Shown: positions 17,615-26,040 of the stretch, piece after piece
Position numbering within the stretch: position 1 is the first letter of the stretch
How the letters are laid out: each line of letters opens with the position of its first letter
Assembly (NCBI RefSeq): GCF_000826105.1
Contig: NZ_CCYK01000007.1
Span: 1,984,001 to 2,048,000, forward strand
Length of the DNA: 64,000 bases
DNA from: Pseudomonas massiliensis
GTDB lineage: Bacteria > Pseudomonadota > Gammaproteobacteria > Pseudomonadales > Pseudomonadaceae
Direction of reading: 5' to 3'
The notes under the pieces: model-generated
What the model was told of the DNA's origin: nothing
The model's database searches: none
The model's input: the letters and a program-made list of their open reading frames with translations, nothing else
Position numbers and translations under genes: made by a program

Positions 17615-18238
17615 ATGCCCTTTACCCCTCCAATCGCCCCTGCCTGGCTTATCTGCGAGCATTGCGACACGCTGTACCGCCCCGTGCCCTTGCGGCCTGG
17701 CGAGAGCAGCGCGTGCCTGCGTTGTGGCGCGGTCCTGGAACGGGGACGTCGCTCGACCACGCAGCAGCAGTTTGCCCTGGCGCTGACCGCGGCGATTCTG
17801 TTCGTGTTCGCCAACGCCTTTCCGGTCATCTCGATCAGCCTGGAAGGCCTGAGCAATGCGGCTACCCTGCTGCAGTCGGTGGAAGCGCTCAACCAGGGAC
17901 GCATCACTCCCATGGCCGCGGTCACGGGCCTGACCATCATACTGGCGCCATTGCTGCAGGTTACCCTGCTTTGCTGGGTGCTGGGACACGCCTGCCTGGA
18001 CCGAGTCGCCCCAGGCTTTCGCCTGTGCATGCGTACCCTGGAACACCTGCGGCCCTGGAGCATGCTGGAGGTCTGCCTGCTGGGCATACTGGTCGCCATC
18101 ATCAAGCTCGGGGGGATGCTCGATGTGCACGCGGGTGTAGGCCTGTGGGCCCTGGCCATGCTTACGGTGCTGCTGATCAGCCTGGGCAGCCGGCAGGTAC
18201 GTTACCTGTGGCGCCAGTTCGAAGGGCGCCTGCCATGA
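17615..18238 (+). CDS. pqiA: PqiA family membrane protein (first half)
   Basis: A 207-residue PqiA-domain protein: a zinc-ribbon-like N-terminus with CEHC and CLRC pairs at about 14-17 and 34-37, then four membrane helices starting FALALTAAILFVFANAFPVISI. PqiA works with the MCE protein PqiB and lipoprotein PqiC in lipid trafficking between inner and outer membrane. E. coli PqiA is one protein with two such halves; here, as in Pseudomonas relatives, the halves are separate genes that overlap by 4 bases. Confidence 0.88.
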   Translation: MPFTPPIAPAWLICEHCDTLYRPVPLRPGESSACLRCGAVLERGRRSTTQQQFALALTAAILFVFANAFPVISISLEGLSNAATLLQSVEALNQGRITPMAAVTGLTIILAPLLQVTLLCWVLGHACLDRVAPGFRLCMRTLEHLRPWSMLEVCLLGILVAIIKLGGMLDVHAGVGLWALAMLTVLLISLGSRQVRYLWRQFEGRLP

Positions 18239-18849
18239 GCGGCCTGCCCTACGCCATCCAAGCGGGTCTGCAACTGTGTCATGTCTGTGGCAACGCTTGC
18301 CCCCTGGCCGGCCAGCACTGCCTGCGCTGCCAATCCTCCCTGCATCGGCGCAAACCCGACAGCGTGGCGCGTACCTGGGCCTTCCTCATCGCCGCACTGA
18401 TCTTCTACATACCCGCCAACCTGCTGCCGGTGATGAATACCCTCATGTTCGGCAATGCCAGCGAGAACACCATCATGAGCGGGGTGATCGAGTTCTGGGA
18501 AGGCGGCTCCTGGGACATCGCCCTGCTGATCTTCTTCGCCAGCGTGGTGGTGCCGTCGCTGAAATTCTTCATCCTGGGCTTTCTCTTGATAACCGTTCAG
18601 AAGCGCAGCCGCTGGGCGATGCGGGAACGCTCGAAGCTGTTCCGCTTCATCGAGCTGATCGGCTATTGGTCCATGCTCGATGTACTGGTGGTGGCCCTGG
18701 TCACCGCGCTGGTCCAATTCAATGCGCTAAGCAGTATCGAGCCCCGCCTGGGGATTCTCTTTTTTGGCCTGGTGGTAGTGCTGACGATGCTCGCCGCCAT
18801 GAGTTTCGATCCCCGGTTGATCTGGGATGCTGAGGTAAACGATGACTGA
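18235..18849 (+). CDS. pqiA2: PqiA family membrane protein (second half)
   Basis: A 204-residue PqiA-domain protein, the counterpart of the second half of E. coli PqiA. It has CHVC and CLRC cysteine pairs near residues 15-18 and 28-31 and four helices, with the family segment FYIPANLLPVMNTLMFG, the GSWDIALLIFFASVVVPSLK region and IGYWSMLDVLVVALV. The ATG at 18235 overlaps the preceding stop (ATGA) and the 3' end overlaps pqiB by 8 bases, so the four genes are one transcript. Confidence 0.88.
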   Translation: MSGLPYAIQAGLQLCHVCGNACPLAGQHCLRCQSSLHRRKPDSVARTWAFLIAALIFYIPANLLPVMNTLMFGNASENTIMSGVIEFWEGGSWDIALLIFFASVVVPSLKFFILGFLLITVQKRSRWAMRERSKLFRFIELIGYWSMLDVLVVALVTALVQFNALSSIEPRLGILFFGLVVVLTMLAAMSFDPRLIWDAEVNDD

Positions 18850-20515
18850 GCAAGGACAGCCCGCCGGGCCTGCTGGCGTCACGGCGCCCGCCGTACGCAA
18901 ACGGCGGTTCAATGTATCGCTGGTATGGCTGGTGCCCATCGCGGCAGCCTTGGTCGGGCTGTCCATGCTGGTGCATGACAGCCTGTCGGCCGGGCCCACC
19001 ATCAATATCCAGTTCCAGACCGCCGAAGGGCTTGAGGCCAACAAGACCCAGGTCAAATACAAGAACGTAGTGATTGGCCGGGTAACGGATATCGAACTGG
19101 CACCAGACCGCTCCCATGTCGTGGCGAGCGTGGCACTCAATGCCTCGGCCCAGGCCTTCACCGCGGCCGACTCCACCTTTTGGGTGGTGCGGCCGCGCAT
19201 CGGCGCCCAAGGGGTATCCGGCGTCGACACCCTTCTTTCCGGTGCCTTCATCGGTGCCGACGCTGGGTCGGCCCAGGACACTCGCAAAGATTTCGTGGGG
19301 TTGGAAACACCGCCGGCCATCACTTATGGCGAGCGCGGCAGGCGATTTACCTTGCGTACCGAAGACCTGGGATCACTCGACATCGGCTCCCCGGTCTATT
19401 ACCGGCGCATCCAGGTCGGCCAGGTGATCTCCTATGAACTGGCCGAGGATGGCAAGGGCGTCGACGTGGAGATTTTCGTAAACGCTCCCAATGACCAGTA
19501 CGTGACCACTGACTCGCGTTTCTGGAATGCCAGCGGCGTTGACGTCTCCCTTGGCGCCAATGGGCTGAAGGTTAATACTCAATCGGTTTCCGCCATCCTG
19601 GCCGGGGGCATTGCCTTTGTGGAGCCCCGCTGGAGTCCAGACAACACTGCCGCGCCGGAACATGCCAAGTTCGAGCTTTATGATGATCAGGAATCGGCAC
19701 TGGCACCCCCCGATGGCGAGCCGCGCTACATTCGCATGCGCTTCGACCAGGCGCTGCGTGGGTTGGCGGTCAACGCTCCGGTGGAGTTTCACGGCGTCAA
19801 CCTCGGGCGGGTTGTATCCGTGGACCTGGACTACGACCTGGACAAGAAAACCTTCCCGACCATGGTGGGTGCCGTGATCTACCCGGCGCGCCTGGGCAAG
19901 GCCCATGAGAAAATCCTCTCCCAATGGGGCGCTGAAGACGATGAACGCTCGGCACAGCTGATGGCCGCCTTCGTCAAGCAGGGGTTGCGAGCCCAGGCTC
20001 GCACGGCGAACCTGATCACCGGCCAGCTGTACATATCATTGGACTTCGTGCCCAAGGCACCGCCGGTAGCCTTCGACATGGCGGCGCGGCCCTTGCAGGT
20101 CCCCACGGTTCCCGGCAGCCTGGACAAACTCCAGGAGCAGTTGCAAGCCATGGTGGACAAGTTCAGCAAGCTGCCACTGGACCAGATCGCCAACAACCTC
20201 AACGGCAGCCTGAGTGAAATGAGCAAGACCTTGCAGCAGGTCAACACCAGCATGTTGCCGCAGCTGAACGATACCTTGGCACAGACCCGCAAGACCCTGG
20301 CCGCGGCCGAGCAGACCCTTGGCGAGGATTCTCCGCAGCGTCAACAGCTGGGCGATGCGCTGGGCGAAGTCGAGCGCACCGCCAAGTCCGTGCGAGCACT
20401 GACCGATTACCTGGGCCGTCATCCGGAGGCGCTGATCCGTGGGCGCACCCGCGAGGGTCAGCCTGATGCCTATCGCTCCACCACATCCACGTCCAGGGAG
20501 TCCGAAGCCCGATGA
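18842..20515 (+). CDS. pqiB: PqiB, MCE-domain lipid transport protein
   Basis: A 557-residue protein with one N-terminal membrane helix (SLVWLVPIAAALVGLSMLVHD) and three MCE/MlaD domains beginning near residues 48 (INIQFQTAEGLEANKTQVKYKN), 163 and 290, followed by a long C-terminal helical region (about 425-550) with coiled-coil character. PqiB forms a hexameric needle spanning the periplasm that carries lipids between membranes. It overlaps pqiA2 by 8 and pqiC by 4 bases. The domain count equals that of E. coli PqiB. Confidence 0.92.
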   Translation: MTEQGQPAGPAGVTAPAVRKRRFNVSLVWLVPIAAALVGLSMLVHDSLSAGPTINIQFQTAEGLEANKTQVKYKNVVIGRVTDIELAPDRSHVVASVALNASAQAFTAADSTFWVVRPRIGAQGVSGVDTLLSGAFIGADAGSAQDTRKDFVGLETPPAITYGERGRRFTLRTEDLGSLDIGSPVYYRRIQVGQVISYELAEDGKGVDVEIFVNAPNDQYVTTDSRFWNASGVDVSLGANGLKVNTQSVSAILAGGIAFVEPRWSPDNTAAPEHAKFELYDDQESALAPPDGEPRYIRMRFDQALRGLAVNAPVEFHGVNLGRVVSVDLDYDLDKKTFPTMVGAVIYPARLGKAHEKILSQWGAEDDERSAQLMAAFVKQGLRAQARTANLITGQLYISLDFVPKAPPVAFDMAARPLQVPTVPGSLDKLQEQLQAMVDKFSKLPLDQIANNLNGSLSEMSKTLQQVNTSMLPQLNDTLAQTRKTLAAAEQTLGEDSPQRQQLGDALGEVERTAKSVRALTDYLGRHPEALIRGRTREGQPDAYRSTTSTSRESEAR

Positions 20516-21147
20516 ACGCCATTCTTGCCCGTGTTCGAACGCTGGGCTTGCCAGTGCTGCTTGCCGCCTGCGCCTCCACCCCGACGGGATACCATACCCT
20601 GCTGGCGCCCCAGGACCAGGCCGGGCATCTCCCCGCCGCCGCGCCAGGCTATCAGTTCGAGATGCAGCAAGTGCGCATGCCGGTTCAGGTAGACCAGCCG
20701 CAGTTGGTGATTCGCCAGGGTGAAGGCAGCCTCGCCATCCTGGAGAGCGAGCGTTGGGGCGCGCCCCTGGCTGACGAATTCCACGATGCGCTCACCCAGC
20801 GGCTCGAGCAACGGCTCGGCACGCGGGACGTGGCTGGGCTACCACGCGCCGGTGGCCTGCCTGTGCTGAGCGTGCGCCCGGACGTGCGCCGTTTCGAGAC
20901 CGTGCCCGGACAATACGCCTTGATCGATGTGGTGTGGAGCCTGGGCTTGAGTGACCCGGCGACCCATGGGCGGCGTAACCTGACCTGTTCGAGCGTGCTC
21001 AGGCAGGCAACGAGCGGCGGGATTAGCGAATTGGTGCTGGCTCACCAGCAATTGATCGATCGGCTGGCCCAGACCATGAGCGGTACCATCGGGCAGTGGG
21101 TAGCGAACCCATCGAGCGGCTGCCCAATCACCGGGGCGGCGCGTTGA
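20512..21147 (+). CDS. pqiC: PqiC, outer-membrane lipoprotein of the Pqi system
   Basis: A 211-residue lipoprotein with a short signal peptide and lipobox LLAACAS (lipid-modified Cys20). The mature part is the ABC-type transport auxiliary lipoprotein fold (PqiC/YmbA): YHTLLAP, VRMPVQVDQPQLVIRQGEGSLAI and ERWGAPLADEFHDALTQRL. It docks the PqiB needle at the outer membrane. Its start overlaps the pqiB stop by 4 bases. A GC-rich hairpin at 21192-21212 ends the operon. Confidence 0.88.
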   Translation: MNAILARVRTLGLPVLLAACASTPTGYHTLLAPQDQAGHLPAAAPGYQFEMQQVRMPVQVDQPQLVIRQGEGSLAILESERWGAPLADEFHDALTQRLEQRLGTRDVAGLPRAGGLPVLSVRPDVRRFETVPGQYALIDVVWSLGLSDPATHGRRNLTCSSVLRQATSGGISELVLAHQQLIDRLAQTMSGTIGQWVANPSSGCPITGAAR

Positions 21148-21191
21148 CGGAGAGAAACAAGGCAGAACGGTTGAAACAGGTATAAAGGTCG

Positions 21192-21212
21192 AGCCCGGCG
21201 CGCGGCCGGGCT
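21192..21212 (+). terminator. GC-rich hairpin after pqiC
   Basis: AGCCCGGC-gcgcg-GCCGGGCT, an 8-bp perfect stem 45 bases after the pqiC stop. No U-run follows, so this is a weak or Rho-assisted terminator; it also faces the end of the convergent repeat-protein gene. Confidence 0.5.
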
Positions 21213-21230
21213 GGTTGACACTTCCAGGCG

Positions 21231-21545
21231 TCAGGCGGCAGTGCCGATGTGACGGTCTGCCCCATCCTGAGCCACGCTGTTGAGCTGACGCTCGGCGCCG
21301 TCCTGGGCCACGTCGTTCAAGGTACGATCAGCACCATCCTGGGCTACATCGTTCAACCTGCGCTCTGCGCCATCCTGCGCAACCGTGTTGAGCTGCCGAT
21401 CGTTGCCGTCCTGAGCGATCACTTGTTGCTGGGCATTTTCCAATACGCTGACACGGTCCAATGGGTGTTCGGCGTGTGAACGGGCAAAGGCGCTGCCGCT
21501 GGCCATAAGGGCAATGACGAGACTGAAGGCAATGGGGCTTTTCAT
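21231..21545 (-). CDS. Small secreted protein with five 12-residue repeats
   Basis: A 104-residue protein with a clear signal peptide (MKSPIAFSLVIALMASGSAFA, cut near residue 22). After a short linker, residues 42-101 are five tandem 12-residue units built on VAQDGAxRxLNx (Q-D-G always kept, N-D instead of A-x in unit 1, HIG ending unit 5). The mature chain is small, acidic and hydrophilic with no cysteine, so it is probably periplasmic or secreted. AGGAAG lies 7 bases before the start. I do not recognise a function; possible roles are a metal/surface-binding repeat or an extracellular solenoid, both inference. Confidence 0.8.
   Translation of the reverse strand: MKSPIAFSLVIALMASGSAFARSHAEHPLDRVSVLENAQQQVIAQDGNDRQLNTVAQDGAERRLNDVAQDGADRTLNDVAQDGAERQLNSVAQDGADRHIGTAA
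21262..21417. repeat. 36-bp tandem repeat inside the secreted-protein gene
   Basis: Four full 36-bp units beginning at 21262, 21298, 21334 and 21370 and a partial fifth at 21406, each starting CC[AG]TCCTG[AGC]GC on the plus strand. The units differ mostly at synonymous or conservative positions, so the protein repeat is under selection rather than freshly expanded. Confidence 0.85.
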
Positions 21546-21734
21546 GTTAAGGCTTCCTGTGCGGTACTAAGTTGACTGCTTGGAAGACATGCTACGCCCC
21601 TCGCTCAAATACGGAATTTCATTACCGCAATGGTAATAATCATCAAAATTGATAGCCGTCTGTATGACGGCTATTGAGCCGAGCCTTTAGATCGACCCAT
21701 CGCCTAGCGAAGGAATGAACGCTGCCCGTTGAGC

Positions 21735-21790
21735 TGAGAGGTATAAGGGCGACCCTTGCGAAAGCAAGCTCGCCCTTCGTCGACCTCTCA
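21735..21790. terminator. Long imperfect hairpin after the porin gene
   Basis: Nested inverted repeats: outer TGAGAGGT (21735-21742) with ACCTCTCA (21783-21790), then AAGGGCGA with TCGCCCTT, and inner TTGC-gaaa-GCAA. It lies 4 bases beyond the porin stop and probably terminates that minus-strand gene; its size and GAAA tetraloop could also stabilise the 3' end of the mRNA or make it a repetitive extragenic element. Confidence 0.6.
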
Positions 21791-21794
21791 CCCA

Positions 21795-23009
21795 CTACCA
21801 CCAGGTTTCCAACTGCACCCCGAAGTTGGAACCGTGCCGCTGGGAGCCGAAGACGCCGCTGTCCGATAGCGCCGTTCCAGGATCGGCCGCGGCTTGGGCG
21901 GCCCGGTTCCAACGTGCATAGGTGTAGTACAGGCGCAGCTCGGGTCGGGTCATGAACGCACGGCCCATGCTCAGCGTGGGCGCGATGGTGAACTTGTCCA
22001 GCTTGCGGGTTCCGCCGCTATCGGGGTCGATCTGGTCATGTCCATATTCGACCACCAGCTTGAAATGGTCGGTGAAAGCATAGGAAGGCCGAACGCCGAA
22101 GGAGTACCAGGTCATGCCGTTGTTCTCCGGCGCCTTGGTCTTCTGCACGACCGCCAGCAGCATGCCGCCAAAGTTGGGCGTGATCTGCCACATGGGTGAC
22201 TCCAGCACGCGCCAGGTCTTGGTATCCCGTGAGGCCGTCAGCTCACCGGTCTGCCCCAGGCCGATGCCAGGACCTTCGCCATACTGCACCACGAAACGGT
22301 TTTCCCCACCGAGGAATCCGTCCTGGTCATGCTCTGCCGATAACGACCAGCCCCCATGGGAACCTTCGACCTGACCTGCTTTTTGAATCACGCTCAAGCC
22401 CAGCTCCAGATCACCATGATCATTGGTCTGGATGCCGCCCAGGTTGAAATCATGGCGGTTGGCTTTGTCTTTCTGGTCGATGGTGTCTTCGCGAGTGAAG
22501 GCGTAGCTCAGGTAGTAGTGCCCGAGTTTGTAGTTATCGATACCCACACCGGTGCCGCTGGGGTTCCAGTAGTAAAAGTCACCAATGTGGATATCGTGAC
22601 GCTTGTAGTAGCGGCGACCTGCCCAGACGGTGGCATCGTTGAGTTTGGGCGACTGGATGCTGGCCCAGGCCTGGGGCAGTCGGACAGTGCCGTTTTCATC
22701 GGTGAACACCGGGGCGTGATTGTACTGTTCGGCCAGGCTGGCCATGCCGTCCACCTTGATGACGGTGCCATCGGCCCCACGGTAAAGCTCCTGGTTGAGC
22801 TCAAGCTCCCAATAGGTTTCACACTCGTTCCCGAGTCGGTACTTCATGGGTGCGCCCGGCAGCTGGAAACACGACTGCTTGCCCCCTTCGCTGGAGCCAC
22901 CGACGCCTATGCGCCCATAACCGGAAAACTCCAGTCCCCATGCGTCCTGGCCACCTGCCAGGGCGATCAACGAAGCTACAGGCACTGCTACGCTCATCCG
23001 TGAAGGCAT
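21795..23009 (-). CDS. LamB-type carbohydrate-selective porin
   Basis: A 404-residue outer-membrane porin of the maltoporin (LamB/ScrY) family. It has a signal peptide (MPSRMSVAVPVASLIALAGGQDAWG), the start of strand 1 (LEFSGYGRIGVGGSSEGGKQ), a conserved cysteine pair (SCFQLP and NECETYWELELNQEL), WAGRRYYKRHDIHIGDFYYW, and ends with aromatic ETWW as LamB proteins do. The start at 23009 follows AGGAGA by 6 bases; an in-frame ATG at 23030 has no such site. Divergent from the MFS carrier at 23152, suggesting joint uptake of a sugar or related ligand. Substrate not predictable. Confidence 0.85.
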   Translation of the reverse strand: MPSRMSVAVPVASLIALAGGQDAWGLEFSGYGRIGVGGSSEGGKQSCFQLPGAPMKYRLGNECETYWELELNQELYRGADGTVIKVDGMASLAEQYNHAPVFTDENGTVRLPQAWASIQSPKLNDATVWAGRRYYKRHDIHIGDFYYWNPSGTGVGIDNYKLGHYYLSYAFTREDTIDQKDKANRHDFNLGGIQTNDHGDLELGLSVIQKAGQVEGSHGGWSLSAEHDQDGFLGGENRFVVQYGEGPGIGLGQTGELTASRDTKTWRVLESPMWQITPNFGGMLLAVVQKTKAPENNGMTWYSFGVRPSYAFTDHFKLVVEYGHDQIDPDSGGTRKLDKFTIAPTLSMGRAFMTRPELRLYYTYARWNRAAQAAADPGTALSDSGVFGSQRHGSNFGVQLETWW

Positions 23010-23151
23010 CGAAGGTCTCCTTGTTTTCAACCGATGCTGAACTGACCTAGCGCAGCGGTAAAAGTGCCTTCCGTATCGTTTGAACTCGGGCCTTGCGGAT
23101 CCACTCTCAACGCTTAGGCGGGCAAGCCGCCAGACCTACAAGGAGCAAGCG

Positions 23152-24639
23152 ATGACCAGTCGGGAAGTGCCGGTTGAGGGCCATGCCAACCAAGGAACGG
23201 GCGATGATGACCGGATCTACGAAACGGACCTGCCAGCGCGGCTGGACCGATTGCCCTGGGGACGGTTCCACACGCTGCTGGTCTTCGCCCTCGGGATCAC
23301 CTGGCTACTAGATGGCCTTGAGGTCACCCTGGCCGGTTCGGTATCCGGCGCCTTGAAAGGCAGCCCGGCGCTGCAGATGACCAACGCCGACATCGGCTTG
23401 GCTGGCGGCGTCTACATCGCCGGAGCTGTGCTGGGCGCGCTCTTCTTCGGCTGGCTTACCGATCGCCTGGGCCGTCGCAAGCTGTTTTTCATCACGCTCT
23501 TCCTGTATGTAGGCGCCACCGCCCTGACCGCGTTCTCCTGGAACCTGTGGAGCTTCCTGCTGTTCCGCTTCCTTACCGGCGCAGGGATCGGGGGCGAATA
23601 TACCGCCATCAACTCCACGATCCAGGAGTTCACTCCCGCGCGCTATCGCGGCTGGGTCGACCTGACCATCAACGGCACCTTCTGGGTAGGGGCTGCGCTT
23701 GGCGCGGCCGGCTCGATCGTATTGCTGGACCCGGATATCGTGGGCGGCGACCTTGGCTGGAGATTGTGCTTCGGCATCGGCGCGGTACTGGGCCTGGTCA
23801 TCATGTTCATGCGGCTGTGGGTCCCGGAAAGTCCTCGCTGGTTGATGATCCACAATGAGCCGGAGGAAGCCGAACGTATCGTCGCCAACATCGAAAAGCA
23901 CTTCCATGACCAAGGGCATCGATTGCCACCACTGGAAGGCAAACCCTTGCGGCTGCACGCGCGCGACCATACGCCGCTCAAAGAGGTATTCAGCACGCTC
24001 TTCGTGGTGCATCGCCGCCGCGCCGTGGTCGGCCTGACCCTGCTGACCGCGCAAGCCTTCTTCTATAACGCCATCTTCTTTACCTACGCCCTGGTACTCA
24101 CTGATTTCTACGATGTACCATCCGAGCATATTGGCTGGTACGTTCTGCCCTTTGCCCTGGGTAACTTCTGCGGCCCCCTGTTACTGGGGCGGCTGTTCGA
24201 CGTGGTCGGACGCAAGGTGATGATCAGCTCGACCTATGTACTCTCCGGTGTACTCCTGGCCATCTCTGGCTACCTGTTTCAGCAGGAAATGCTCACCGTC
24301 ACCCAGCAGACCATCGCCTGGATGGTGATTTTCTTCTTCGCCAGCGCGGCTGCCAGCTCGGCCTACCTCACCGTGGCAGAAACCTTCCCGCTGGAGATCC
24401 GGGCCCTGGCCATCGCGGTGTTCTATGCCTTCGGCACCGGACTGGGCGGCATCATCGGCCCCACCCTGTTCGGCGCGCTCATCGAAAGCCACGATCGTGG
24501 CAATGTCTTGATTGGCTACCTCATCGGCGCCGCCCTGATGATCATCGCCGGGGTGGTGCAGGCATTGATGGGCGTGGCCGCGGAACGGCGTTCGCTGGAA
24601 GAGGTGGCGCGGCCATTGTCCCAGGCACAGCCTGCCTGA
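23152..24639 (+). CDS. MFS transporter (metabolite:H+ symporter type)
   Basis: A 495-residue major-facilitator protein with 12 predicted helices and the standard loops: GWLTDRLGRRKLFF (loop 2-3), GAGIGGEYTAINSTIQEF (helix 4-5), PESPRWLMIHNEPEEAERIV after helix 6, and GRLFDVVGRKVMI (loop 8-9). The ATG at 23152 has AAGGAG 6 bases upstream. It resembles the sugar-porter/aromatic-acid symporter group; the divergent LamB-type porin and downstream LysR regulator make a small uptake module. The ligand is unknown. Confidence 0.85.
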   Translation: MTSREVPVEGHANQGTGDDDRIYETDLPARLDRLPWGRFHTLLVFALGITWLLDGLEVTLAGSVSGALKGSPALQMTNADIGLAGGVYIAGAVLGALFFGWLTDRLGRRKLFFITLFLYVGATALTAFSWNLWSFLLFRFLTGAGIGGEYTAINSTIQEFTPARYRGWVDLTINGTFWVGAALGAAGSIVLLDPDIVGGDLGWRLCFGIGAVLGLVIMFMRLWVPESPRWLMIHNEPEEAERIVANIEKHFHDQGHRLPPLEGKPLRLHARDHTPLKEVFSTLFVVHRRRAVVGLTLLTAQAFFYNAIFFTYALVLTDFYDVPSEHIGWYVLPFALGNFCGPLLLGRLFDVVGRKVMISSTYVLSGVLLAISGYLFQQEMLTVTQQTIAWMVIFFFASAAASSAYLTVAETFPLEIRALAIAVFYAFGTGLGGIIGPTLFGALIESHDRGNVLIGYLIGAALMIIAGVVQALMGVAAERRSLEEVARPLSQAQPA

Positions 24640-24665
24640 GCTTCCCTGCCTTGCTCACAGGATCA

Positions 24666-24685
24666 CGCCCGTTCTATCGCGGGCG
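24666..24685 (+). terminator. Hairpin after the MFS gene
   Basis: CGCCCG-ttctatcg-CGGGCG, 27 bases after the MFS stop and 52 before the MexT paralogue. No U-tract; it may only partly separate the two genes. Confidence 0.35.
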
Positions 24686-24737
24686 CTGATGCCCTGGCAT
24701 GATTCCAGGCTCCTTCGCCTGGACTGCTGGGGCCGCT

Positions 24738-25688
24738 ATGAACCGCAACGATCTGCGCCGCGCTGATATCAACCTGCTGATCGTTTTCGAAACCCTGATG
24801 CACGAGCGCAACGTCACGCGGACCGCGGAAAAGTTGTTCCTGGGTCAGCCAGCCATCAGCGCCGCGCTGAATCGGCTGCGCGGGCTGTTCGACGATCCGC
24901 TGTTCATTCGCACTGGCCGACACATGGAACCCACCGCGCGGGCCGAGGAAATACTCGCCCAGCTGTCACCGGCACTGGACGCCATGTCATCGGCCTTGAG
25001 CCGCAGTTCGGGATTCGAACCCGCCACCAGCCAGGCCACTTTCCGTATCGGCCTCTCCGATGACGTAGAGTACGGCCTCTTGCCAGCCTGCATGCGCAAG
25101 CTGCGCGAGGTAGCGCCTGACATCACACTGGTGGTGCGCCGCGTGGATTATTGGCAAATGCCCCACCTGCTCGCCTCGGGTGAAATTTCGGTGGGCGTGA
25201 GCTACACACGCGACCTGCCCGCCAATGCAAAGCGCAAGTTCCTGCGTCATCAGCGCCCTACTCTTCTACGCGCAGAAGACGGCGAACCCGCGCTGACCCT
25301 GGATGAGTACTGCGCCCGCCCTCATGCCCTGGTGTCCTATGCAGGCGACCTGTGTGGTTTTATCGATACCGAGCTGGAGCGCCTGGGCCGCACCCGTCGG
25401 GTAAAGCTCGCCGTGCCGCAGTTCAGTTCGCTGCCCATCTTGCTCGCTGGTACCGAGCTGGTGGCCACGGTGCCTGGTTATGTAGCCGAGGCGATGGTCG
25501 CACAGGGCGGGGTACGCGCCGAGCCACTTCCCTTTGCCACCCCTCAGTTCGACGTCAGCATGGCGTGGCGCGGCGCCTTGGACAATGACCCGGCCGAGCG
25601 CTGGCTGCGAGGCAGGCTCTGGGAGTTCATGCGCGAAGTAGACGTCAGCCAGGGGCCGACGCTGATAGCCGAGCCATTCATATCCTAA
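24738..25688 (+). CDS. LysR-type regulator, close MexT paralogue
   Basis: A 316-residue LysR regulator whose first 65 residues are nearly those of MexT at 4166 (MNRNDLRRADINLLIVFETLM, AEKLFLGQPAISAALNRLRGLFDDPLF), and whose effector domain keeps the same landmarks (FRIGLSDDVEYGLLP, PHALVSYAGDLCGFID). It has a 12-residue C-terminal extension past the MexT end. The ATG at 24738 follows GGGG by 5 bases. It probably regulates the MFS carrier and porin next to it. With almost the same recognition helix as MexT, overlap of their DNA targets is plausible. Confidence 0.85.
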   Translation: MNRNDLRRADINLLIVFETLMHERNVTRTAEKLFLGQPAISAALNRLRGLFDDPLFIRTGRHMEPTARAEEILAQLSPALDAMSSALSRSSGFEPATSQATFRIGLSDDVEYGLLPACMRKLREVAPDITLVVRRVDYWQMPHLLASGEISVGVSYTRDLPANAKRKFLRHQRPTLLRAEDGEPALTLDEYCARPHALVSYAGDLCGFIDTELERLGRTRRVKLAVPQFSSLPILLAGTELVATVPGYVAEAMVAQGGVRAEPLPFATPQFDVSMAWRGALDNDPAERWLRGRLWEFMREVDVSQGPTLIAEPFIS

Positions 25689-25691
25689 GGC

Positions 25692-25802
25692 TCAACAGCT
25701 TCCTGGCGGGATGCCATCCTTGTTGTAATCCTTGAGCCGGTCTCGCTCTTCGGGTCGTGAATGGGCCGGGGTGTCATCAGGCTTTTTGTCTTGTTCGCTC
25801 AT
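25692..25802 (-). CDS. 36-residue hydrophilic small protein
   Basis: A small gene with a good GGAG site 8 bases before its ATG. The product begins MSEQDKKPDDTPAHS, has a charged middle (RPEERDRLKDYNKDG) and ends GIPPGSC. There is no signal peptide or membrane helix. It lies tail-to-tail with the MexT paralogue, 3 bases from its stop. Not recognised; the ribosome site and the lack of low-complexity drift argue that it is real. Confidence is limited by its size. Confidence 0.55.
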   Translation of the reverse strand: MSEQDKKPDDTPAHSRPEERDRLKDYNKDGIPPGSC

Positions 25803-26040
25803 GCGGGTTCTCCTTTCGTAGTCCAGCCTTGCGCGGCTATGCGCCGGGTATTAGGTGTGTTCAGCTTCTGGAACCACGCTGCACATTCAACGTGCCAGCT
25901 TCCAGTGGAGTGCCAGAGAGGCGCATCAGTTCCGTCGTGTTAATAACCTGGGTGCATAAGCAAATTCGATATCGTTATAGTCCGCTATATGGATTCTGGT
26001 TATGCTGCCTGCCGGTTCGGTTATAACGGTCGCATAAAGA

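Noticed and set aside
21262..21417. CRISPR-like repeat array
   Set aside because: The 36-bp repeats are directly adjacent with no spacers, lie in a signal-peptide gene and keep its frame; they are a coding tandem repeat.
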